Source: Flavobacterium fluviale
GTDB taxonomy: Bacteria; Bacteroidota; Bacteroidia; Flavobacteriales; Flavobacteriaceae
Length of the DNA: 64,000 bases
Assembly (NCBI RefSeq): GCF_003312915.1
Contig: NZ_CP030261.1
Location: 1,364,001 to 1,428,000 of the forward strand
Direction: 5' to 3'
A program made the position numbers and the translations under genes. The notes beneath the pieces are model-generated. The model made no database searches, was not told the DNA's origin, and was given only the letters and a program-made list of their open reading frames with translations. Numbering within the stretch: position 1 is the first letter of the stretch; each line of letters starts with the position of its first letter. This document shows, piece after piece, positions 26,604 through 33,567 of the stretch.

Positions 26604-26837
26604 ATGATTACAGGAATCCTTTCGAATGAAATTGAAAATAGATTAAAAGTTTTTTTTATTGATGTTATCGATCCAAAAGATATGGCGAAAACGATACGAG
26701 AGGTAAATTATGTTCTTTCCTTATGTTCCATGCGCGGATGCGAAACAGTAGAAACTGAAATCAACAATCTCGAAGATAATTTTTATTGGCTCAATAGATT
26801 GGCAGAAGTTCTGGATCCTTATTTGGATATTGATTAA
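26604..26837 (+). CDS. Small acidic protein of unknown function, divergent from XRE gene
   Basis: I do not recognise this 77-residue protein. It is acidic, predicted helical, with no signal or membrane segment, and ends LAEVLDPYLDID. Two Cys occur near the middle (LCSMRGC). Support for a real gene comes from a proper ATG, a -7 element just upstream and divergent pairing with the XRE regulator around a shared palindrome. It could be a target, partner or anti-repressor of that regulator. Confidence 0.55.
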   Translation: MITGILSNEIENRLKVFFIDVIDPKDMAKTIREVNYVLSLCSMRGCETVETEINNLEDNFYWLNRLAEVLDPYLDID

Positions 26838-26870
26838 GTATAAAATGGTGTTTTAACCGCCGATCATTTC

Positions 26871-26970
26871 GCCGAAAGGAGAAACGAAAACAGCAAATCG
26901 ACAAAATGAGATTGTTTCTTAATTTTTTTCATGTTGTACACCCGTCGTTTTGCTGGAATCTCCTTTCGTC
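26871..26970. repeat. Diverged hairpin element related to the GTCATTTCGA family
   Basis: GCCGAAAGGAGA pairs with TCTCCTTTCGTC, and inner CAGCAAATCGAC with GTCGTTTTGCTG. Its size and the TCATTTCG start suggest a decayed or variant member. Confidence 0.55.
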
Positions 26971-27004
26971 AAGGTGAATTATAATGCAGGTTGCCATATA
27001 GTTT

Positions 27005-27113
27005 GTCATTTCGATCCCGAGACTTCGGGAGAGAAATCTTCGCAAGTAGCTCCGTTGCGAATATTCAATCTTTGTCGAGCTTCTCGTGGGGATTTCTCGT
27101 TCCTCGAAATGAC
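27005..27113. repeat. GTCATTTCGA element, copy C
   Basis: 109 bp. The left 50 bp are nearly identical to copy B, including the CCCGAGACTTCGGG hairpin; the right half is more diverged (ends GTTCCTCGAAATGAC like copy A). Confidence 0.85.
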
Positions 27114-27183
27114 AAGATTGTGTGAAATGGTATTTACCAAAAACAAAAAAGCTTCTGAAAAATCTTCAGAAGCTTTTGTTAAG

Positions 27184-27265
27184 TGCGGATAATAGGACTC
27201 GAACCTACACGCCTTGCGGCACCAGATCCTAAGTCTGGCATGTCTACCAATTTCACCATATCCGC
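27184..27265 (-). tRNA. tRNA-Leu (TAG)
   Basis: 82 bases. The acceptor stem GCGGATA/TATCCGC, a long variable arm (GTGCCGCAAGGCGT) and the anticodon stem CCAGA/TCTGG around loop CTTAGGA give anticodon TAG. Discriminator A. CCA is not encoded. Confidence 0.95.
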
Positions 27266-27278
27266 TCAATTGTGGGTG

Positions 27279-27307
27279 CAAAGATAAACATAACTTCTAA
27301 ATTTCAA
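27279..27307 (-). promoter_or_regulatory. tRNA-Leu promoter
   Basis: Leftward TTG (27307-27305), 18-bp spacer, TATCTTTG (27286-27279). Confidence 0.7.
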
Positions 27308-27374
27308 AGCATTTTTTTAAAAAAATTATTAATTCTCTTTTTTGTATTTTTGAGTTTCTATAAAAATAATTTAA

Positions 27375-28766
27375 ATGGAAAATATTAAGTCGTACGTTCA
27401 ACAACATAAAGATCGGTTTATCAATGAATTGATCGAATTATTAAAGATTCCGTCGGTTAGTGCCGACACTGCATATTCTCAAGATGTTATTGATACAGCA
27501 GAAGCTGTAAAAGAAAGTTTAACAAAAGCAGGCTGCGATTTAGTCGAAGTTTGCGATACTCCGGGTTATCCAATTATTTATGGAGAAAAAATAATCGACC
27601 CAAATCTTCCAACGGTTTTGGTTTACGGCCACTATGATGTGCAGCCGCCAGATCCATTAGAATTATGGACTTCACCGCCATTTGAACCCGTTATTAAAAA
27701 AACAGATATTCACCCAGAAGGCGCAATCTTCGCGCGTGGAGCTTGTGACGACAAAGGTCAGATGTACATGCACGTAAAAGCGCTTGAGTTAATGGTACAA
27801 AGCAATACGTTGCCTTGTAACGTGAAATTCATGATCGAAGGAGAAGAAGAAGTAGGTTCGGCAAGTTTGGCTTGGTTCGTAGAACGCAATCAGGAAAAAC
27901 TGAAAAACGACGTAATCTTGATTTCAGATACAGGAATGATTTCTAACCAACAGCCGTCGATTACGACTGGTTTAAGAGGTTTGAGTTATGTTGAGGTAGA
28001 AGTTACAGGTCCAAACCGCGATTTGCATTCTGGTTTATACGGCGGGGCAGTAGCGAACCCAATTAATATTTTGGCCAAAATGATTGCTTCTCTTCACGAC
28101 GAAAACAATCATATTACGATTCCAGGATTCTACGATAAAGTTCAGGAATTATCTGCTGAAGAAAGAGCTGAAATGGCAAAAGCCCCTTTTAGTTTAGAAA
28201 AATATAAAAATGCTTTGAACATTGCTGATGTTTACGGCGAAAAAGGATATGTAACCAACGAAAGAAACTCAATTCGTCCGACATTGGACGTAAACGGAAT
28301 CTGGGGCGGTTATCAAGGTGAAGGTGCTAAAACGGTTATTGCGAGTAAAGCTTTTGCTAAAATCTCGATGCGTTTGGTTCCAAACCAAGAGTGGGAAGAA
28401 ATTACAGAATTGTTTACAAAACATTTTACAAGCATTGCACCAGCTGGAGTTACGGTAAAAGTAACGCCGCATCACGGTGGTCAAGGTTATGTTACGCCAA
28501 TTGACAGCATTGGATATCAGGCGGCAAATAAAGCGTATACAGAGACGTTTGGAGTTCCTGCAATTCCAGTTCGTTCTGGAGGAAGTATTCCGATTGTTGC
28601 TTTGTTTGAAAAAGAATTAAAAAGCAAAACGATCCTAATGGGATTTGGTTTGGATTCTGATGCGATTCACTCACCAAACGAACATTTCGGAATCTTTAAT
28701 TACTTGAAAGGAATTGAAACTATTCCGTTGTTTTACAAGTATTTTGTGGAGCTTTCTTCTAAGTAG
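27375..28766 (+). CDS. M20-family dipeptidase
   Basis: The 463-residue cytoplasmic enzyme has the M20 metal motifs: GHYDVQP (first His/Asp pair), ARGACDDKGQ (bridging Asp), MIEGEEEVGS (catalytic Glu pair) and SDTG. A dimerisation domain (about 205-360) is inserted, and the last metal His lies in DAIHSPNEHF. It belongs to the CNDP/PepV-like dipeptidase subgroup, cleaving dipeptides with two zinc or manganese ions. It is monocistronic. A -7-like TATTTTTG at 27345-27352 lies 22 bp upstream. Confidence 0.93.
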   Translation: MENIKSYVQQHKDRFINELIELLKIPSVSADTAYSQDVIDTAEAVKESLTKAGCDLVEVCDTPGYPIIYGEKIIDPNLPTVLVYGHYDVQPPDPLELWTSPPFEPVIKKTDIHPEGAIFARGACDDKGQMYMHVKALELMVQSNTLPCNVKFMIEGEEEVGSASLAWFVERNQEKLKNDVILISDTGMISNQQPSITTGLRGLSYVEVEVTGPNRDLHSGLYGGAVANPINILAKMIASLHDENNHITIPGFYDKVQELSAEERAEMAKAPFSLEKYKNALNIADVYGEKGYVTNERNSIRPTLDVNGIWGGYQGEGAKTVIASKAFAKISMRLVPNQEWEEITELFTKHFTSIAPAGVTVKVTPHHGGQGYVTPIDSIGYQAANKAYTETFGVPAIPVRSGGSIPIVALFEKELKSKTILMGFGLDSDAIHSPNEHFGIFNYLKGIETIPLFYKYFVELSSK

Positions 28767-28770
28767 ATTT

Positions 28771-28886
28771 TAACCGCAAAGAGCGCTAAGGATTACGCAA
28801 AGTCCGCAAAGCTTCATTATATAGCTTTGCGGACTTTGTGTTTATAAACGTAACCTCAAAAAAAAAAGCTTTGCGCTCTTTGCGTT
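28771..28886. repeat. CGCAAAG-type palindrome after the dipeptidase gene
   Basis: ACGCAAAGTCCGCAAAGC pairs with GCTTTGCGGACTTTGTG, and the outer CGCAAAGAGCGC pairs with GCGCTCTTTGCG. It is a two-level hairpin like the other members. Confidence 0.75.
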
Positions 28887-28923
28887 AAAAAAAACTGCAA
28901 ATAGTTTCAAATCCTGTAAGATA

Positions 28924-28956
28924 AAAATCCGTTCAGAAATGAGCGGATTTTTTTTG
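28924..28956 (+). terminator. Terminator downstream of the dipeptidase gene
   Basis: The stem AAAATCCGTTC/GAGCGGATTTT has one wobble pair, a 6-base loop and a T run. The remainder of 28957-29132 is A/T-rich with nothing recognisable. Confidence 0.75.
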
Positions 28957-29132
28957 TTCTAATTTTTGGAGTTTAAACTTTCAACATTAAAATTTTTAAT
29001 TTACCATTTATTTTTTATTAAATAAATTAACTTATTTTGGTTATTTTTATCATTCAGTTGTTTTTATTATGAAAATAATTCTATGTTTTAAAAATTTCTA
29101 ATTTTATTTTAATGTTGTTTTAATATTGAAGA

Positions 29133-30230
29133 ATGGGCTTAATTGAAAAAAAGGTTAGATTTTCGCCCATTGGGTACACGAGATATCTGAAAGGTTTGAA
29201 AAAAACATATATGATGTTTCGGCAGGGAAAATTATTAGAAAGTTTAGCCGTCAAATCTTGGGAAATTGCACCAGGTAATACAACGATTTCCAAAAAAGCT
29301 TATTTTTTAGAGAACCAGCTTGAGCGTGTAACAGGCAGTGCCTATACCGACGACCCCCATGCGGTCATGCACGGCGGAATCTCCATTGTACATAATCCAA
29401 CCCTCGCTTATCTTCTCAAAAATATCTGGATGATTAATGGTTCTATTTACAAAGGACTGCATCAATTTCAATTGCATCATAAATCCAAACTTAGCAGTAA
29501 GATGAATTATTTTCCGCCTGTCATTTTTGATACGGAGATAAAAAATGCATCAATTTACAGCTCTTATGATGGGAATGAATTTTTTGGGCTTTGGTTAACA
29601 GATGACTGCACAAACTACAAATTAGCTGCTGTTGAAGGAACTCCAATAACAACAGATATTTTTACAAGTCCGCATATGTTAGAGTACGAAAGCTTGTTGA
29701 ATATGAATCCGTACCGAACCAATGCAGTATATTTGAAAGATGCTGTTTTTTTTGATGACGATTGGGGAAATAATAAGAAAAAGCAAGAAATATTTAATTC
29801 GAATAAAGAGCTGCTGTTGTCTAAGTTTGCTTCAAATTCACATCCGGGAGTTTTTATTTTACGTCGTAATTCGGGAAAAACCCGAATAATGTTAAATGAA
29901 ATTGAAATTGCCGAACTAATGCGTGAAAAATACGGTTTCAAAATTGTAGATGTTACTCAGCAAAGTGTTCAAGAAATTATTGCGGCCTGTGCAGGAGCTG
30001 GAATTATTGCTGGAATAGAAGGAAGTCATCTCATGCATGGGCTAATGGTGCTCGAGCCTGGAGCTTCTGTTTTAACCTTACAGCCGCCAAATCGATTTTG
30101 CGGTGTTCTAAAAATAACAACCGACATGCAAGATCTAAACTACGCCTTTGTAGTCGGAATTCAAAAAGAGGAAAATTTCTATATCAATTTTGAAGAAGTT
30201 GAGAAAACGCTTTCTTTATTAAGGTTCTAA
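29133..30230 (+). CDS. Glycosyltransferase family 61 (DUF563) protein
   Basis: The 365-residue protein shows the C-terminal GT61 region: FILRRNSGKTRIMLNEIEIAELM, then IIAACAGAGIIAGIEGSHLMHGLMVLEPGASVLTL, in which the GSH/HG segment is the family hallmark. No signal or membrane helix is evident, so it acts in the cytoplasm, probably transferring a sugar onto a surface glycan. It is not in a polysaccharide cluster, which makes its acceptor impossible to guess. A repeated TTCTAAG tract follows its stop. Confidence 0.8.
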   Translation: MGLIEKKVRFSPIGYTRYLKGLKKTYMMFRQGKLLESLAVKSWEIAPGNTTISKKAYFLENQLERVTGSAYTDDPHAVMHGGISIVHNPTLAYLLKNIWMINGSIYKGLHQFQLHHKSKLSSKMNYFPPVIFDTEIKNASIYSSYDGNEFFGLWLTDDCTNYKLAAVEGTPITTDIFTSPHMLEYESLLNMNPYRTNAVYLKDAVFFDDDWGNNKKKQEIFNSNKELLLSKFASNSHPGVFILRRNSGKTRIMLNEIEIAELMREKYGFKIVDVTQQSVQEIIAACAGAGIIAGIEGSHLMHGLMVLEPGASVLTLQPPNRFCGVLKITTDMQDLNYAFVVGIQKEENFYINFEEVEKTLSLLRF

Positions 30231-30262
30231 GTTGCTAAGATTCTAAGGTTCTAAGACATTTG
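30221..30262. repeat. Short imperfect direct repeats (GGTTCTAAG)
   Basis: GGTTCTAAG, GATTCTAAG and GGTTCTAAG lie in tandem over the end of the GT61 gene. A similar TTAAGTTGCTAAG tract lies near 43641. Confidence 0.6.
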
Positions 30263-30360
30263 TAGAAGTTTTAAACTTTGAAAGATTCCTTTTTACAATC
30301 TACACACAATCAAACCGTTGTCGCAATGTCCCTTTGAACCTCTGTTCCTTAAAATTTTTT

Positions 30361-30390
30361 TTGCATATTAAAAAATTAATTCTACATTTG
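30361..30390 (+). promoter_or_regulatory. Promoter of the BlaI/BlaR1-like operon
   Basis: TTG at 30361-30363, 19-bp spacer, TACATTTG at 30383-30390: a full match to the consensus. The -7 element lies inside a BlaI-type box. Confidence 0.75.
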
Positions 30391-30394
30391 TAGA
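30381..30394. promoter_or_regulatory. BlaI-type box 1 (TCTACATTTGTAGA)
   Basis: TACA-N2-TGTA with TCTACA/TGTAGA arms matches the TACA/TGTA half-sites known for BlaI/MecI repressors. It covers the -7 element. Confidence 0.7.
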
Positions 30395-30400
30395 GCAGTG

Positions 30401-30414
30401 TCTATAATTGTAGA
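30401..30414. promoter_or_regulatory. BlaI-type box 2 (TCTATAATTGTAGA)
   Basis: It differs from box 1 at 2 of 14 positions and starts exactly 20 bp later, about two helical turns, in the leader before the first gene. Confidence 0.6.
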
Positions 30415-30424
30415 ATTTAATGAT

Positions 30425-30847
30425 ATGAAGAACTACTTTTTGCTATTACTTTTTTCTTTAATTCTTTTCGGCTGTAAAAGTCCAGCGATCAATCAAAAAA
30501 TTGATAAGAAAAAAGAAGGCGTTTGGATTGATGATTATATTCAGGATAATATCAGATACAAATCGTATGAATATTACAAACACGATCAGCCGGTAAAAAA
30601 GTGGAAATCTTATATAGGCGGGAAAATTTATAAAACAGAAAAATACAAAAACGGAATCTGTATTCTAAAAACGTATTACGAAAACGGAAAGTTAGAATCG
30701 AAAGGAAAAACGCAGCTGGAAGTAAATGGGACCGAAACGCATTGGTTTTATTTTGGAGAATGGAAATTCTACTCGGATAAAGGAAAGTTGAAAAACATTA
30801 AAAACTACGAAAAAGGTGAACTAATCTTAGAAAATAACAAACCATAA
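30425..30847 (+). CDS. MORN-like repeat lipoprotein
   Basis: A GTG at 30398 is in frame, but it lies in the operator region; the ATG at 30425 begins a proper lipoprotein signal (MKNYFLLLLFSLILFGC, Cys17). The 140-residue product has repeated YYENGKLESKG- and YSDKGKLKNIKNYEKGEL-type units, as in MORN_2/YwqK-like antitoxin-type proteins. It is the first gene of an operon with a TPR/DUF6624 protein, BlaI and BlaR1-like peptidase. It could be the periplasmic or outer-membrane component whose state is sensed. Function unknown. Confidence 0.75.
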   Translation: MKNYFLLLLFSLILFGCKSPAINQKIDKKKEGVWIDDYIQDNIRYKSYEYYKHDQPVKKWKSYIGGKIYKTEKYKNGICILKTYYENGKLESKGKTQLEVNGTETHWFYFGEWKFYSDKGKLKNIKNYEKGELILENNKP

Positions 30848-30858
30848 ACTTTAATTGT

Positions 30859-31818
30859 ATGAAAATAATACTTGCTTTCTTTTTACTAGTACTAAACTGT
30901 GTTTTCGGTCAGGCTCAAACTTACAAAGATTGGATTCAAAAAGGAGATTCTTGTTATAGGGCAGAAAATTATAAATTATCTGTTACTTATTTTGAAAAAG
31001 CCTTTAAAATAGAACACAAAAACTCAGGTGATCTATACAATGGAGGATGTGCCGCATCTTTGGCTTTGGAAAACAAAAAAGCATTTCAATGGTTAAATCT
31101 CGCAATTGACAATGGATATGAAGGCATTGCACACATGCAGATAGACAATGATCTGAAGCGTTTGCATACAGATGCAGAATGGAAAAAAACAATTGAGAAA
31201 TTACAGAAAAAATTAGATATTATTGAAGCCAATTACGACAAGCCTCTGCAAAAAGAGCTTTTGGCAATTTATACTGATGACCAAGGTATTCGTGGGGAAT
31301 TTATGAAAGTTTATAAAGATCCCAACTATGATAAAAAGAAAATTGACAGCATTGGTAAATTAATGGGGAAGCAAGACAGTATTAATCTCGTTAAGGTCAT
31401 GAAGATTTTGGACGAAAAAGGCTGGGTTGGAAAAAATGTGGTGGGGGCACAAGCCAATCAAACCTTGTTTTTGGTGATTCAGCATTCTGATTTAAAATAT
31501 CAGCAGAAATATTTACCAATGATGCGAGAAGCTGTTAAAAAAGGTAACGCAAATCCAGGAAACTTAGCCTATCTAGAAGACAGAGTGGCTTTAAGAGAAG
31601 GAAAAAGACAAATTTATGGAAGTCAGTCTTCTAGAAATAAAACGACTAATAAATGGTATATTTCGCCTATGATCGATCCGGATGATGTAGATAAGAGACG
31701 TGCTTCGGTTGGGCTTGGTACTATAGCTGAATATGCAGCCAAAATGAATATTGAATGGAATCTGGAGGCTTATAAAAAGGAATTGCCAGAAATAGAAAAA
31801 CTTGAAAATATTAAATAA
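30859..31818 (+). CDS. Secreted TPR protein with DUF6624 domain
   Basis: The 319-residue protein has a signal peptide (about 1-19), a tetratricopeptide segment (about 25-110) and a C-terminal domain that matches DUF6624 in my reading (LLAIYTDDQGIRGEF, VGAQANQTLFLVIQHSD, GKRQIYGSQ, VDKRRASVGLG). The stop codon shares a base with the BlaI start (TAATG), indicating tight coupling. The position upstream of a BlaI/BlaR1-like pair suggests a regulated envelope function. No enzymatic residues are assigned. Confidence 0.75.
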   Translation: MKIILAFFLLVLNCVFGQAQTYKDWIQKGDSCYRAENYKLSVTYFEKAFKIEHKNSGDLYNGGCAASLALENKKAFQWLNLAIDNGYEGIAHMQIDNDLKRLHTDAEWKKTIEKLQKKLDIIEANYDKPLQKELLAIYTDDQGIRGEFMKVYKDPNYDKKKIDSIGKLMGKQDSINLVKVMKILDEKGWVGKNVVGAQANQTLFLVIQHSDLKYQQKYLPMMREAVKKGNANPGNLAYLEDRVALREGKRQIYGSQSSRNKTTNKWYISPMIDPDDVDKRRASVGLGTIAEYAAKMNIEWNLEAYKKELPEIEKLENIK

Positions 31819-32192
31819 TGACACAATTAACAAACGCAGAAGAACAATTAATGGAACATTTATGGAAGCTTGAAAAAGCTTTTATGAAAGATCTGCTTGA
31901 AGCTTATCCCGAACCAAAGCCTGCAACTACAACAGTCGCGACTTTATTAAAACGAATGATCGATAAGAAATTTGTGGCGTATAACGAATTCGGGAATTCA
32001 CGCGAATATTACCCGCTGGTTAAAAAAACAACTTATTTCTCTAAACACGTAAACGGATTGATCAGTAATTTTTTTAATAATTCCGCTTCGCAGTTTGCGT
32101 CGTTTTTTACCACCGAAACCAATTTATCGGCATCGGAATTGGAAGATCTTAAAAAAATAATCGATTCAGAAATTCAAAAAAAGAAAAAATGA
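31818..32192 (+). CDS. BlaI/MecI/CopY-family repressor
   Basis: The 124-residue protein is a winged-helix repressor of the BlaI family: LTNAEEQLMEHLWKLEKAFMKDLLEAYPEPKPATTTVATLLKRMIDKKFV covers the DNA-binding half, and the rest is the dimerisation helix pair. In BlaI the repressor is cleaved after the BlaR1 sensor protease is activated. It overlaps the DUF6624 gene by one base and the BlaR1-like gene by four (ATGA). Two TACA-N2-TGTA-type boxes at the operon promoter are its likely targets. Confidence 0.92.
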   Translation: MTQLTNAEEQLMEHLWKLEKAFMKDLLEAYPEPKPATTTVATLLKRMIDKKFVAYNEFGNSREYYPLVKKTTYFSKHVNGLISNFFNNSASQFASFFTTETNLSASELEDLKKIIDSEIQKKKK

Positions 32193-33400
32193 TAACGTAT
32201 CTTTTAAAATCAGGCGTATTGCTTGCTGTGTTTTATGCTGTGTATAAAATGCTTTTAGAAAACGAAAAAATGTTTCGTTTTAATAGAATTTATCTTCTGG
32301 GAAGTATTGTTTTTAGTTTGATAATTCCGCTTCAATTGTTTTCGATCGGATCTTTTTTTTCGGCAAAAACGCAAGTGATCGAACTGGATGAAATCATGAT
32401 TGTAGCGGATAAGGCTGTTTTATATAAACTAAATTATGCGGAAATTCTAACATACTTTTTGACTGTAATTTATATCGTTATGACAGCAATTTTGACCGTT
32501 CGTTTGATACGAAATATATATTCATTTACGATCCGAAAGAAAAGAAGTAAAGTCGAATTTATTGATGGACAAAAAATTGTATTGACTAAAGAGCCCCTTT
32601 TACCGCATTCTTTCTGGAATAGTATTTTTATCAATCAGGAAGATTTTAAAAATGGCAAAATTCAACCAGAATTAATAGCACACGAAAAAGCGCATTTGCA
32701 GCAAAGACATACTTTGGATATTTTGTTTGTTGAGGTTTTGCAAACTGTGTTTTGGTTCAATCCATTATTTGCACTATTTCAAAAAGAAATTAAACTCAAT
32801 CACGAATTTTTGGCTGATGAAGCTGTAAACAAACAATTTGGCGAGATCAAAAACTATCAGAATCTCCTTCTGGATTTTGCTTCGCATAAAAGTACGGTTT
32901 CTCTTGCCAGCAATATTAATTATCTAATCACTAAAAAACGTTTACTCATGATGACTAAAAGAGAATCTCCGATTAAAATTACATTAAAAGTATTAAGTGT
33001 TGGTATACTTTACGCTTTATTATTGTTTGTTTTTAGTACCGAAACTGTCGCGCAGGAAGTGTCTAAAAATAATGATTTTAAGAAAGTTACAGAAGTTAGT
33101 GTTAAGCCTGATTTTCCTGGCGGAATGGTTGAGTTTTATAAGTTCGTTGGGCAAAACTACAAAATGCCCGCAGAAGTGACTAAACAGAAACTAAATGGAA
33201 AAGTTTATCTTAAATTTATGATTGAAAAAGACGGTTCTTTGACTAATATTGAAATTTTAAGAGATAAAATAGGTTATGGAGCAGGCGAGGAAGCAGCTCG
33301 TGTTTTGAAACTTTCTCCAAAATGGATTCCAGCTTCTGATCAAGGAAAGCCAGTTCGAGTAATGTACAGTTTGCCAATTACAATTCAGGCTGATAAATAG
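32189..33400 (+). CDS. M56 (BlaR1-like) membrane metallopeptidase with C-terminal TonB domain
   Basis: The 403-residue protein has N-terminal membrane helices (about 1-20, 33-52, 85-107) and the zinc site HEKAH at residues 165-169 with later Glu in NHEFLADEAV. A further helix (about 270-290) leads to an extracytoplasmic TonB_C-type domain (about 310-403, FPGGMVEFYKFVGQNY and GKVYLKFMIEKDGSL). M56 peptidases transmit an outside signal by cleaving a BlaI-type repressor. The TonB-like domain replaces the beta-lactam sensor domain of classical BlaR1, so the signal is different. The preceding gene encodes the repressor. Confidence 0.9.
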   Translation: MITYLLKSGVLLAVFYAVYKMLLENEKMFRFNRIYLLGSIVFSLIIPLQLFSIGSFFSAKTQVIELDEIMIVADKAVLYKLNYAEILTYFLTVIYIVMTAILTVRLIRNIYSFTIRKKRSKVEFIDGQKIVLTKEPLLPHSFWNSIFINQEDFKNGKIQPELIAHEKAHLQQRHTLDILFVEVLQTVFWFNPLFALFQKEIKLNHEFLADEAVNKQFGEIKNYQNLLLDFASHKSTVSLASNINYLITKKRLLMMTKRESPIKITLKVLSVGILYALLLFVFSTETVAQEVSKNNDFKKVTEVSVKPDFPGGMVEFYKFVGQNYKMPAEVTKQKLNGKVYLKFMIEKDGSLTNIEILRDKIGYGAGEEAARVLKLSPKWIPASDQGKPVRVMYSLPITIQADK

Positions 33401-33416
33401 GTTTTTGCAACTTAAT

Positions 33417-33445
33417 CTTTGTCAAAGTTTAAAACTTTGACAAAG
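33417..33445. repeat. CTTTGTCAAAGTTT inverted repeat
   Basis: 14-bp arms with one base between. It is the same core as the HAD gene terminator, but followed by A not T, so it may be inactive as a terminator on this strand. Confidence 0.7.
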
Positions 33446-33479
33446 AAAAACTCTCTCTTAACCTTTTCCTCTCAAAGAC

Positions 33480-33512
33480 AAAAAAATCCGCTTCTGGCAT
33501 CTAGAAGCGGAT
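33480..33512 (-). terminator. Terminator of the saccharopine dehydrogenase-like gene
   Basis: Leftward ATCCGCTTCT/AGAAGCGGAT with a 7-base loop and seven T. Confidence 0.85.
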
Positions 33513-33567
33513 AAAATTAAAAAACTAATTAAAAAAAAATTCTAAAAATAAAAATGCAGAATCCAGA

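Noticed and set aside
24007..27113. Possible insertion sequences
   Set aside because: The elements have inverted ends but no transposase frame and are only about 110 bp; recorded as repeats instead.
27006..27281. 91-codon minus-strand open frame
   Set aside because: It covers the tRNA-Leu gene and a hairpin element; not a protein gene.
33417..33445. Terminator of the BlaR1-like gene
   Set aside because: The hairpin is followed by A residues rather than T on the gene's strand, so it was listed as an inverted repeat only.
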